Part shown: positions 33,379-40,773 of the stretch, in pieces | Position numbering within the stretch: the first letter of the stretch is position 1 | Layout: every line of letters begins with the position of its first letter | Assembly: GCA_949127735.1 (NCBI GenBank) | Contig: CASBPX010000098.1 | Span: forward strand, 1 to 61,040 | Reading direction: 5' to 3' | Source of the DNA: Candidatus Obscuribacterales bacterium | GTDB lineage: Bacteria; Cyanobacteriota; Vampirovibrionia; Obscuribacterales; Obscuribacteraceae | DNA: 61,040 nt | Made by a program: the position numbers and the translations under genes | The notes under the pieces: model-generated | Seen by the model: the letters and a program-made list of their open reading frames with translations, nothing else | What the model was told of the DNA's origin: nothing | Databases searched by the model: none

Positions 33379-34596
33379 TTATTTTGCACTGCCCGCTTCT
33401 TCAATGATAGCGGCTGTCTGTGCATCTTGCTTAAGCCGTGCAGCTAACACTTCAAAGAAGTGTTGCCCACCTCGACCATTTAAATGCACAGAATCGGTGA
33501 AATATTTTTTTGGAAATAAAGACGGGTCATTGAGATTCAAAAACAAAGCCTGATGTTTATGTACTACGGTGCTGACCTGTTCTAAATAGCTTTGATAAAA
33601 TCCCGCCGGCATAAGTGCTACGTTATCTACGGTCAAAGGCATATTAACGATCACCACGCGCGTGCCGTCTTTCTCAGCCGCCTCCAGCAAACGTTCTAAA
33701 AATCCCAATTGGCTGTTGAATTGTTGAAGATTCAATTTGCGATATCTAAACTTGTATTCCTCTAAATTTGGTTTGTATGGTTCGGCTATTACCGGAGGCG
33801 GTGTAACAAAAAGTGAGGTGGGTCCGAAATCTTCAGGTAATTCTAAAAACGCTTGTTTACGTACGTGCAGAGGAGATCTGACTTGATCCAGTTCCTGGTA
33901 GCCGAGTAACTTGCGAAATAACTCTTTGGCCCAGCGGTGTTGTATATAAAGAAAATCAGGACGATGTTTGTATGTAAAACTTACTTTGCTCAGGCCTTTT
34001 TCGCTTTGTTCCAACGGTGAGCTGGCTGATTCTTTGTCAATTGTGCTGAGGTCACCGAGCCGGTCCATATATTTGAAAATCTCAGTGCTTGATGCGGACG
34101 GCAGGGCGCTATCCATAAAATCTCGAGGGGCGATACCGTAAATTATTACTTTTGGCTTGCGGTCGTCTTTTAGTAATGTGTGGGCAATAACATAAGCATC
34201 TGACACCATTTCGCCGCCAAGGGCAAAAGCGAAAGTCTTATATGAATGATCAAATTTTTCTTTCAAAAGGTCTTCCAGCAATTGGCTGTGATGATGGAAA
34301 GCTACATTCTGCGGCAAATTCAAATGAGCAGCGTCACCGCCGTGAAGAGGAGCCATCATCAACGATGAACCGAGGAGCACTATATCTGGTGCGCTCGTTA
34401 GTTGCTTGAAGTCTCGAACATTCCACCACACCCAGCTGCGATTGGCGGCCTTGAGTGGGCTAAATGACAAAATTTGCGGCGCATATTGAACCAATGCGCT
34501 ACCAGCTATATCTATTGTCAGCAACAATAAAGTAGCGCATATGGCGTAACTGCTCAGCAGCAACTTTATTTTGTTGGGAGTTTTATCTGCAGGCAT
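33379..34596 (-). CDS. Membrane-anchored SGNH-type protein (DUF1574/AlgJ-like), paralog 2
   Basis: The 405-aa protein has an N-terminal transmembrane helix (about 11-35) followed by the motif series VLLGSSLMMAP (Ser near 77), FALGGEMVSDAY, YGIAPRDFMDS, VVIVNMPLTVDNVALMPAG, FTDSVHLNGRGG (D-x-x-H). It is closest to the 37854-39173 paralog, sharing GSSLMM, MPLT...LMP and VHxNGxGG. Its ATG overlaps the stop of the MBOAT gene by one base (TGATG), so the two are translationally coupled. This is the usual pairing of an O-acyltransferase channel with its periplasmic SGNH partner. The predicted job is transfer of an acyl group to a surface polymer. Confidence 0.8.
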   Translation of the reverse strand: MPADKTPNKIKLLLSSYAICATLLLLTIDIAGSALVQYAPQILSFSPLKAANRSWVWWNVRDFKQLTSAPDIVLLGSSLMMAPLHGGDAAHLNLPQNVAFHHHSQLLEDLLKEKFDHSYKTFAFALGGEMVSDAYVIAHTLLKDDRKPKVIIYGIAPRDFMDSALPSASSTEIFKYMDRLGDLSTIDKESASSPLEQSEKGLSKVSFTYKHRPDFLYIQHRWAKELFRKLLGYQELDQVRSPLHVRKQAFLELPEDFGPTSLFVTPPPVIAEPYKPNLEEYKFRYRKLNLQQFNSQLGFLERLLEAAEKDGTRVVIVNMPLTVDNVALMPAGFYQSYLEQVSTVVHKHQALFLNLNDPSLFPKKYFTDSVHLNGRGGQHFFEVLAARLKQDAQTAAIIEEAGSAK

Positions 34597-36071
34597 CAGA
34601 ATTGAAAATAGATGAAGCGGGGAGACTTATCGGGCGAGAAAACAATGACCAGCATCATCATGGCACAGCACCAGATCACTTTTGTAATTTTGGGTGTGCG
34701 TTCAACTATATTGGTCGTATTGAGCCAGCCCATAACCACGTGCGCCACAGCCAGAAGCGGCAACAACAAGAAAACCGCTGGATAGATCAAGGGAAAATTA
34801 ATAGTAGGCAGCACCATGGCCAGTGTCTTAACCGGGCCGGGGCTCTGGCCCAGGGCCAACTCGGCAGCCGGAGCAAAGCTGAGCATTTTGCCAATCATGG
34901 TCAAAGCCAGCGCATTTGTCTCAGCGCGGAAAAAGACCCAACCGATGCAGACTACGTGGAAAGTCAAAATCACTGAAGCAACTTTTCCGGCTTTTGAATC
35001 GATCGCGTTTTTCAGCCAGCTGATACTTTCCTTGAAGTTTTGAAATTCTTTGTGTGCCACTAGAAGCACGCCTTGATACAGCCCCCAGATCAAATAGTGC
35101 ATGGCGGCCCCGTGCCACAAGCCGCCGAGAGTCATTGTAATAATCAAATTGCGGTAGTTAAGCCATTTGCTCAATCTTGAGCCACCCAGCGGAATGAATA
35201 AATAGTCTCGTAGCCAGGTGGAAAGCGAAATATGCCAGCGACGCCAGAAGTCTGAAATGTTGCAAGCTAGATATGGCAAGTTGAAGTTAATCGGCACTTT
35301 GTAGCCGAATAAGTTTGCTGACCCCCGGGCAATATCGGTATAGCCGGAGAAATCAAAATAAATTTGAAAAGCAAAAGCGTAGGCGAAAATCCACAGGTCG
35401 AGACCCGAAAATAGCTGAGGTTGCGAAAATCCACCCTGAACAAAGAAGCTGAGATTGTCTGCAATCAATACTTTTTTAAAAAGACCCAGCAAAATTAGTG
35501 AGATGGCACTGTCGAATTTTGCTACTGAAAGTTGTGCTGGAGCAAGAAATTGCGGAATGAAATCTTGAAAGCGTTTGATTGGTCCGGCGATTTGTGTGGG
35601 AAAAAACGAGGCGAAAAGTGCAAAAGCAGAAAGTGATTTGATTGGCTCACTGCCTCGATAAACATCAACTACATAATGAATAAATTCGAATACGAAAAAA
35701 GAAATACCCAGAGGCAAAATAATTTCAAATGGCAGTGCCAGTGGTGGCAAACCAGCTGGTTTCAAGCATTGACTGATTGTTTCGGTAAGAAAATAGGCAT
35801 ACTTAAAATAAGCCAGTGTGCCGAGATTAAGCACTATGGCTAGTGTCAGCCAATGCTTTTTGCGTTTTTCTGATTTGTGTATGGCAAAACCGAGGTAGTA
35901 ATTTACCAGGGTGAGGCCAATAATCAGCACAATGAATACCGGGCGCCAGCTCATATAAAAAACATAGCTGGCGATAAGCAAAATCCAGACTCGCCACTTT
36001 TGCGGGCAAAGCCAGAATAGTGCAAATACTATTGGTAAAAAGAGAGCGTATTTAAAAGAATTGAACAGCAT
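34596..36071 (-). CDS. MBOAT-family membrane O-acyltransferase (AlgI-like)
   Basis: The 491-aa polytopic protein matches the AlgI/DltB group of membrane-bound O-acyltransferases: LPLGISFFVFEFIHYVVDVYRG, GLFKKVLIADN, YFDFSGYTDIARGSANLFGYKVP (in part), NISDFWRRWHISLSTWLRDYLFIPLGG (in part) and the catalytic His region TLGGLWHGAAMHYLIWG. These proteins carry acyl groups from the cytoplasm across the membrane to a periplasmic SGNH partner for O-acetylation of alginate, cellulose, teichoic acid or other glycans. It ends in a C-terminal PRFIYFQF, typical of the family. It heads a three-gene run with the SGNH paralog 2 and the small tail-anchored protein. The substrate is not evident. Confidence 0.93.
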   Translation of the reverse strand: MLFNSFKYALFLPIVFALFWLCPQKWRVWILLIASYVFYMSWRPVFIVLIIGLTLVNYYLGFAIHKSEKRKKHWLTLAIVLNLGTLAYFKYAYFLTETISQCLKPAGLPPLALPFEIILPLGISFFVFEFIHYVVDVYRGSEPIKSLSAFALFASFFPTQIAGPIKRFQDFIPQFLAPAQLSVAKFDSAISLILLGLFKKVLIADNLSFFVQGGFSQPQLFSGLDLWIFAYAFAFQIYFDFSGYTDIARGSANLFGYKVPINFNLPYLACNISDFWRRWHISLSTWLRDYLFIPLGGSRLSKWLNYRNLIITMTLGGLWHGAAMHYLIWGLYQGVLLVAHKEFQNFKESISWLKNAIDSKAGKVASVILTFHVVCIGWVFFRAETNALALTMIGKMLSFAPAAELALGQSPGPVKTLAMVLPTINFPLIYPAVFLLLPLLAVAHVVMGWLNTTNIVERTPKITKVIWCCAMMMLVIVFSPDKSPRFIYFQF

Positions 36072-36219
36072 GGGAAGCCGAAACGCTCGATTACAACTGA
36101 ATGCCTACTTATTGCGCCCATGTCAATGATAGCGGGGCTCAAGAGGCTTCACCTTAAGCCTGCCACATGTGCCAGTTTGCTTTTCGTTAGACTTTAGTGG
36201 CAGCGGCACTGTTACACGC

Positions 36220-36248
36220 AGAGAGACCTGCTTTTGGCAGGTCTCTCT
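36220..36248 (+). terminator. Strong hairpin in the gap upstream of the MBOAT gene
   Basis: AGAGAGACCTGC (36220-36231) pairs perfectly with GCAGGTCTCTCT (36237-36248) around a 5-base loop. On the plus strand it is followed by GTTTTAGCG, on the minus strand by GCGTGTAAC. The T tract therefore favours termination of a rightward transcript, yet no rightward gene lies upstream for 3 kb. It could instead stop the leftward thioredoxin-like gene by stem strength alone, or be the end of an unannotated small RNA. Confidence 0.5.
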
Positions 36249-36274
36249 GTTTTAGCGATATTGGCGTTCTTTTT

Positions 36275-36556
36275 CTAGGCCGAGAGTAGTGGACTCAAAT
36301 TGACCTCATGCCACTTATGGCTGATCGCCTCACGCACATGCTCTAAACAGTGGGGATTTTTTTGGGGATTTTTGGGTTGAGATCTGCTGATCAAGACACC
36401 ATTGATTTGAACAGTCGGCTCTCCTTCAACGTTTGCAGAGTTTTCCACCAGGTGCACGGGGAGCGGTAATCTTTCCTCGGCAATGATGTACTCCAGGTTA
36501 TTGAGCGCTTTTTTGTAGTTGCTGCAACCAGGTGAGTACAACAGTTCAATTCGCAT
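36275..36556 (-). CDS. Thioredoxin/glutaredoxin-fold small protein lacking the second Cys
   Basis: The 93-aa protein starts MRIELLYSPGCSNYKKALNN and has GEPTVQINGVLIS near residue 48, the active-site loop and cis-Pro region of the small thioredoxin-like family often found next to metal or mercury resistance genes. The second active-site Cys is absent (PGCSNY), so only a monothiol mechanism is possible. A further Cys lies in NPHCLEH. GGAGGG lies about nine bases before the ATG. It is isolated between the MBOAT operon and the ATP-grasp gene. Confidence 0.7.
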   Translation of the reverse strand: MRIELLYSPGCSNYKKALNNLEYIIAEERLPLPVHLVENSANVEGEPTVQINGVLISRSQPKNPQKNPHCLEHVREAISHKWHEVNLSPLLSA

Positions 36557-36890
36557 AAGGACCGCCCTCCAAAATTATTGTGTCTGCAAAGTGGTGCCGC
36601 CCAGAGCTTTTGCCCAAGGTCAGTCAGGCCTCGCATACTACGAAGACCTTTTCTTTTGTGTTTACTGTTACCGTGGGATTCGTCTATGGGGGGGTTCCGG
36701 TAAAAGTTGCTTCACTCTTTGGTGAGCAAAAACAACCAGCCGCACCACTTGGGTGCTGCTCATTTATTAGGGAAATATGAAGACTCCTCGTTCATGAAGT
36801 ATAAGCGTGTAACGCTAAATTACAAAGTTAATAGTGCTGTTTTTCGAATAATATCCGCTTAATGCTTTTTCCATATCCCGGAGGATCATC
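36557..36890. other. Divergent intergenic region with nested hairpin
   Basis: No supported gene. A nested stem-loop at 36724-36761 pairs GAGCA with TGCTC and, inside it, GCACC (36742-36746) with GGTGC (36752-36756). It could belong to the leader of the leftward thioredoxin-like gene or to that of the rightward ATP-grasp gene. A good ribosome-binding site GGAGGA at about 36879-36884 serves the TTG at 36891. No riboswitch class recognised. Confidence 0.3.
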
Positions 36891-37793
36891 TTGAAGCCCG
36901 CTCCCGATATTGTTTTTGTTACTTATGATGATCTCAAGCAGGGAGATCCAGACGACGGATTGGCGCTCGATATTTTGTCTGCGCGCGGTTTCAATTGCTC
37001 TTTTGCTGACTGGCGTGATCAAAGTTTTCCCTTTACTCAAAGTCGGCTTGTTATCTTGAGATCTACCTGGAACTACCATTTGTATCAAGAAGAATTTGTG
37101 CAGTGGGCGAAGAACGTTGCTGCCCATACGATTTTGAAAAACTCACCAGAGCTCGTTGATTGGAATCACGACAAGCGCTATTTGCGCCAGCTTTCTGAGA
37201 GCGGCTTAAGAATTGCTCCTACCTTCTATATTGAAAAAAACAGCGCACCTGTCAAATCGTTCGAAGAAATACTTGCGGTGCTTTATGGGCCTGCTGAGCC
37301 AATTTCACCACGTATTGTCGTCAAGCCTTCTGTGGGTCTGTCAACATTCGGTGTGAAAAAATTCGACCTTGCTGAGAGTGGTGGACAGCAAGCTGCCCGA
37401 GAACATATCAACCAGTTAGGTGACAACTATTGTGTAATGGTGCAGCCTTTTTTAGATGAGGTCGAAGGTTACGGCGAGCGCGCTCTCGTTTTTATAGATG
37501 GTAAGTTCAGCCATGCCATTAGAAAAAGTGCTTTTCAACATCTGGCCGTGGCTGGCGAAGCTGGAGAAGCGAGAGTACAAGCCACTGAGAGTGAAATTGA
37601 ATTTGGTCGCCGAGTTTTGACCTTTCTACCCGAAACTCCCTTATATGCTCGCGTTGATATGGTGCCCGATAGATACGGCCGGCAATTGTTGCTTGAGCTT
37701 GAGCTGATTGAGCCTTCGCTATTTCTCCAGGTTGAGCCCGGCGCCGCTGAGAAATTTGCTGATGCGGTGCAAGCCTGTCTGTCTGTTAATTAG
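36891..37793 (+). CDS. ATP-grasp ligase of unknown substrate
   Basis: The 300-aa protein has the layout of the RimK/glutathione-synthetase-like ATP-grasp family that includes DcsG: VFVTYDDL at the start, LRSTWNYH, the conserved NSPELVDWNHDKRYLRQLSESGL (in part) substrate region, IVVKPSVGLSTFGV (nucleotide-binding Lys and loop), MVQPFLDEVEGYGERALVFIDG (in part), YARVDMVPD and the metal-binding LLELELIEPSLFL. Such enzymes join a carboxylate to an amine or thiol through an acyl phosphate. The start is TTG with a strong GGAGGA seven bases upstream. It precedes the third SGNH gene by 60 bases on the same strand. Substrate not inferable. Confidence 0.85.
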   Translation: MKPAPDIVFVTYDDLKQGDPDDGLALDILSARGFNCSFADWRDQSFPFTQSRLVILRSTWNYHLYQEEFVQWAKNVAAHTILKNSPELVDWNHDKRYLRQLSESGLRIAPTFYIEKNSAPVKSFEEILAVLYGPAEPISPRIVVKPSVGLSTFGVKKFDLAESGGQQAAREHINQLGDNYCVMVQPFLDEVEGYGERALVFIDGKFSHAIRKSAFQHLAVAGEAGEARVQATESEIEFGRRVLTFLPETPLYARVDMVPDRYGRQLLLELELIEPSLFLQVEPGAAEKFADAVQACLSVN

Positions 37794-37853
37794 CCTGTCA
37801 CTTCTATAAAAGCCCTCTCAGAATAAAGTTGTAAATAGCTGGTAACCTTCCTG

Positions 37854-39173
37854 TTGGCAATTGCTGTCGAGGATCCGGTGGCTTCAGTTTCAACAGTGTC
37901 CATAAGTGAACCAGTAAAAAACCAGTCAGCGAAAGTTAGTGCTTTCGTACTGGCGCTGATGGTGTTTGCTTTAGTTAACGGCGGTCTGGTGGCTGCTCAG
38001 CCCCTTGCTCCAATCGATGCTGCTCGCATGCCAGCCAGGCCCAGTTGGGAAAGTCACCGCACTCGTGATTTCCAAAATGCTACCGAGGCACCAGATGTGG
38101 TGCTGTTTGGATCTTCGCTGATGATGATCCCTACCGCCTGCTGCGACGCTGATTTTCTTAAGGTTACGATTGACCCGGTTGTGCATCCTTATTCCAAATA
38201 TTTGCAAGCTAAAATTGCTGAGAAGTGCGGCAAGCAACTCCAGTGTTTTAATTTCGCCTTGCCCGGCGGCATGATTTCTGATCACTATATGGTAGTCAGC
38301 TCGCTGTTTTCGCAAGAACGCAAACCTAAGCTGGTTGTCTTTGGTTTGTCTTTACGTGACTTTATTGATTCCGGTGTAGAGTGCGCGGCCGCTACGCCTG
38401 CCTATCATTATTTCTCACGCTACAAAAGTGATAAAGAAATCGAGTCTATGTTGCCGCTTTCGATGCCCAGTTTGTTCAACCGTGGTGAATATCTGGTGGA
38501 CAAATATATTTACCTGTACGGCAAACGATTGCAGATGCAGGTGCTCACACGAGAAGCCTTAGAGACTAAAACTGCGCTTCTGCTGGCTGGCATTCCCAGC
38601 AAAGTCTTGAGCGATGATACGAGCACCGCTGCTAGTGCCAATCCTGATGCCGCTTTAGCGGGCGGAGAAGTACTCAAAGGTATGGTGGCCCTGCAGCCTG
38701 GTGCTTTTTATCCGTGGCAAGACAACAGTCGCGAATACAAAAAACGATTCAAGAGCAAAAATGACGCGCTCTTTAAAATTCAGCAAGAATATATGACTAA
38801 AACTTTGAGTCAGTTGCAAGCGCAAGGGGTAGAAGTTTTGCTGGTTAATATGCCCCTGACAGAAGCGAACATGAAGCTCATGCCTCCAGGCTCTTATGAG
38901 AAATATTTGAACGTCCTCAGTCTAGATGCACAGAAGTATGGCTGCTCTTTACTTGATCTCAATGACCAGAAAACATATCAAAAGACATTCAGTGCCACCA
39001 ATTTTAAAGATCCCGTGCATATGAACGGCTCCGGCGGTAAAGTGTTAATTGACCAAATCGCTGCCAAGCTTGATTCAGCACCGGCGGCAAGGGTGCTGCA
39101 ACCGTCTTCAGTTCTGGCTGCCGTTTCTGCCAATAAGCAGATTGCCGCCAGCCAGAATCAAAGCAACCAGTAA
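37854..39173 (+). CDS. Membrane-anchored SGNH-type protein (DUF1574/AlgJ-like), paralog 3
   Basis: The 439-aa protein has an N-terminal hydrophobic segment (about 29-50), then VLFGSSLMMIP (Ser near 87), FALPGGMISDHYMV, FGLSLRDFID, VLLVNMPLTEANMKLMPPG and FKDPVHMNGSGG. These are the same blocks, in the same order, as in the SGNH protein coupled to the MBOAT gene, so this looks like a recent-enough duplicate that moved to the other strand. It lacks its own adjacent MBOAT and may share the one at 34596-36071. The start is TTG without a visible Shine-Dalgarno, so the N terminus is uncertain. It converges on aspS with 15 bases between stops. Confidence 0.75.
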   Translation: MAIAVEDPVASVSTVSISEPVKNQSAKVSAFVLALMVFALVNGGLVAAQPLAPIDAARMPARPSWESHRTRDFQNATEAPDVVLFGSSLMMIPTACCDADFLKVTIDPVVHPYSKYLQAKIAEKCGKQLQCFNFALPGGMISDHYMVVSSLFSQERKPKLVVFGLSLRDFIDSGVECAAATPAYHYFSRYKSDKEIESMLPLSMPSLFNRGEYLVDKYIYLYGKRLQMQVLTREALETKTALLLAGIPSKVLSDDTSTAASANPDAALAGGEVLKGMVALQPGAFYPWQDNSREYKKRFKSKNDALFKIQQEYMTKTLSQLQAQGVEVLLVNMPLTEANMKLMPPGSYEKYLNVLSLDAQKYGCSLLDLNDQKTYQKTFSATNFKDPVHMNGSGGKVLIDQIAAKLDSAPAARVLQPSSVLAAVSANKQIAASQNQSNQ

Positions 39174-39188
39174 TTTTTGCAATTGCAT

Positions 39189-40517
39189 TTATGGTGAAAT
39201 GCGGTTGATGTCGCGCGGAAACAGTGCAGTTTGTTTTACCGATGGCAGACCGAGCAGTTGTTTCGCCAGTCGCTCCAAACCGATGGCCAGCCCGCCGTGA
39301 GGCGGCATGCCATGTTTGAAACAGAGCAGATAATCGCCAAATTCTTCAGGGTCTAGACCGCGACTGGCGATTGATTCTTTCAACGCTTCATACTGGTGAA
39401 TGCGCTGTCCGCCGGTAGTGATCTCGAGACCACGGAAGAGCAAGTCGAAACTTTTTGATCCGGCTTTGCCGTTTTCATGTGGCGCCCCTGGCATGGCATA
39501 AAATGGCCTGATGGCGTGCGGATAGTCTGTGACGTAGACAAGATCGCTACCTTCTTTTTTTTCAAAGTGATTGCAGAGTAGTCTTTCGCCTTCGCCGTCA
39601 AGGTCGGCAGATTCACTCACCCAGCCATATTGGCTCGATAAAAGTTGCTGTGCTTCGCTTAAGCGAATTTGGGGAATGGTGGCACCAATTGTCGGCAATT
39701 TTGCTTCGTACATAGCCAGCTCGCGGGTGCAGTATTCTTGCAAATGTTCCATGATTGCTCTCAATAAGCCAACTTGCATGGCGATTACATCTTGTTCGCT
39801 TTCGATAAAGCCCATTTCAAAGTCGAGGCTGATGTATTCGTTCAGATGCCTTGTGGTGTCATGCTCTTCAGCGCGGTATACAGGGCCGACCTCATAAACA
39901 CGCTCAAAAGCACCAACCATAATTTGTTTGTAGAACTGCGGGCTTTGGGCTAAATATGCGGTTCTGCCGAAATAGTCGATTTTAAACAGCTGAGCGCCAC
40001 CCTCGGTGCCGGTGGCGACGATTTTGGGTGAATGAATTTCGACAAAATTCTGGCTGTTCAAATATTGACGATAGGCTTTGAGAATTTCAGCTTCAATTTT
40101 AAAAATGGCCCGCACTTTTTCATTGCGCAGAGTGAGCGGGCGGTAGTCGAGCAAAGTTGAAACACCTAAATTGTCGATTTTACTGTCTTTGCCAATTTCC
40201 ACTGGTGGTGCGTCGGTGACGGCGCTCAGGGGCGTCACCTCTGTAAGCAAAAGTTCGGCGCCTTGTTGTTGTATTCCGTTCTTTTGCGGTGGCGATTTCA
40301 GTGTGCCCATAAATATGCAAGGTGTTTCGCTGGCCAGTGTTCGCAGCCGTGTTTGCAAATCAGCATTTTCTACCACTACCTGTATCGCTCCAGTACCGTC
40401 ACGCACTACCAAAAACATGATTTGTCCAAGGTCGCGCATTGATTGCAAATGGCCTTGAATGCGCACCGGTTTTTCTAGAAACAGTGAGGCCTGGGCCAGT
40501 TGGATAGTCGTAGACAT
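39189..40517 (-). CDS. aspS: Archaeal-type (probably non-discriminating) aspartyl-tRNA synthetase
   Basis: The 442-aa class II synthetase has an N-terminal OB-fold anticodon-binding domain (VRIQGHLQSMRDLGQIMFLVVRDGTG, in part) and a catalytic core with motif 1 (PKIVATGTEGG), motif 2 FRAEEHDTTRHLNEYISLDFEMGF-like (reads YRAEEHDTTRHLNEY here) and motif 3 GGLAIGLERLAKQLLG, ending FPRDINRISP. The short length and RDxxRxxP ending are those of archaeal/eukaryal-type AspRS, not the 590-aa bacterial form. In Deinococcus and Thermus this AspRS2 makes Asp-tRNA(Asn) for GatCAB amidation, so non-discriminating use is likely. The ATG at 40517 has GGGAGAA seven bases upstream. Upstream lies a leader peptide and terminator typical of attenuation. 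Confidence 0.9.
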   Translation of the reverse strand: MSTTIQLAQASLFLEKPVRIQGHLQSMRDLGQIMFLVVRDGTGAIQVVVENADLQTRLRTLASETPCIFMGTLKSPPQKNGIQQQGAELLLTEVTPLSAVTDAPPVEIGKDSKIDNLGVSTLLDYRPLTLRNEKVRAIFKIEAEILKAYRQYLNSQNFVEIHSPKIVATGTEGGAQLFKIDYFGRTAYLAQSPQFYKQIMVGAFERVYEVGPVYRAEEHDTTRHLNEYISLDFEMGFIESEQDVIAMQVGLLRAIMEHLQEYCTRELAMYEAKLPTIGATIPQIRLSEAQQLLSSQYGWVSESADLDGEGERLLCNHFEKKEGSDLVYVTDYPHAIRPFYAMPGAPHENGKAGSKSFDLLFRGLEITTGGQRIHQYEALKESIASRGLDPEEFGDYLLCFKHGMPPHGGLAIGLERLAKQLLGLPSVKQTALFPRDINRISP

Positions 40518-40538
40518 AAAATTTCTCCCAAAACGAAA

Positions 40539-40565
40539 AGACCGCAACCTCCGGGGTTGCGGTCT
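40539..40565 (-). terminator. Attenuator terminator in the aspS leader
   Basis: On the minus strand AGACCGCAACC (40565-40555) and GGTTGCGGTCT (40549-40539) form an 11-bp perfect stem with a 5-base loop, followed by TTTTCGTTTT. It is a canonical Rho-independent terminator, but it lies in the aspS leader, only 21 bases before the start codon and just upstream of its ribosome-binding site. It must therefore be bypassed for aspS expression, unless aspS is transcribed from a start inside those few bases. Confidence 0.85.
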
Positions 40566-40617
40566 AAGACTTGTTTACGTTGTGTTTTTTAACTACGTGA
40601 CAGTCTGAGTGCAACCC
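40554..40617 (-). promoter_or_regulatory. Predicted antiterminator of the aspS leader
   Basis: On the minus strand GGGTTGC (40617-40611) can pair with GCAACCC (40560-40554), and AGACT (40606-40602) with AGTCT (40571-40567). The first pairing uses the 5' arm and loop of the terminator, so the two structures exclude each other. The 5' strand of this antiterminator lies inside the last third of the leader ORF, where a ribosome that reaches the stop codon would cover it, and one stalled on the Asn/Asp codons would not. Confidence 0.7.
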
Positions 40618-40672
40618 TTAAAAGGAGGCAATCATTATTGTCATTATTATTGTTGGCGCTGTAGTTAAACAT
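40589..40672 (-). CDS. aspS leader peptide, 27 aa, Asn/Asp-rich
   Basis: The ATG at 40672 opens a 27-codon frame ending TAA (40591-40589): MFNYSA, then NNNNDNND, then CLLLRVALRLSRS. Seven Asn and two Asp codons are present, eight of them consecutive (40654-40631). It sits between the predicted promoter and the terminator, and its 3' third forms the antiterminator strand. This is the make-up of an attenuation leader peptide such as those of his, leu or pheST operons, here matched to an enzyme that makes Asp-tRNA and probably Asp-tRNA(Asn). The ribosome-binding site is weak (AAAGAG very close to the ATG), which is the main doubt. The codon run is also a near AAT microsatellite. Confidence 0.7.
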   Translation of the reverse strand: MFNYSANNNNDNNDCLLLRVALRLSRS

Positions 40673-40708
40673 AGCTCTTTGCCGCGGTTTTCAATTCGTC
40701 AGACTTTT

Positions 40709-40737
40709 ATGCTAATCACAAACGTGCAAGCAGTCAA
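40709..40737 (-). promoter_or_regulatory. Promoter of the aspS leader transcript
   Basis: On the minus strand TTGACT (40737-40732), a 17-base spacer and TAGCAT (40714-40709) form a -35/-10 pair. Transcription would start near 40702, about 30 bases before the leader ATG and about 185 bases before the aspS start. The stop of the next gene upstream (40774) is on the same strand and just outside this promoter. Confidence 0.55.
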
Positions 40738-40773
40738 TAGAAAGTAAATATTTGATTCGATAGCACTTTGCCA

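Noticed and set aside
36580..36780. 66-aa open frame on the plus strand in the thioredoxin/ATP-grasp gap
   Set aside because: It starts at a GTG without a ribosome-binding site and has no recognisable domain; kept as intergenic.
40518..40773. T-box riboswitch in the aspS leader
   Set aside because: The leader is upstream of a tRNA synthetase and has a terminator, but no T-box consensus (AGGGTGGNACCGCG-like) or specifier stem I was recognisable. The peptide-based attenuator explains the sequence better.
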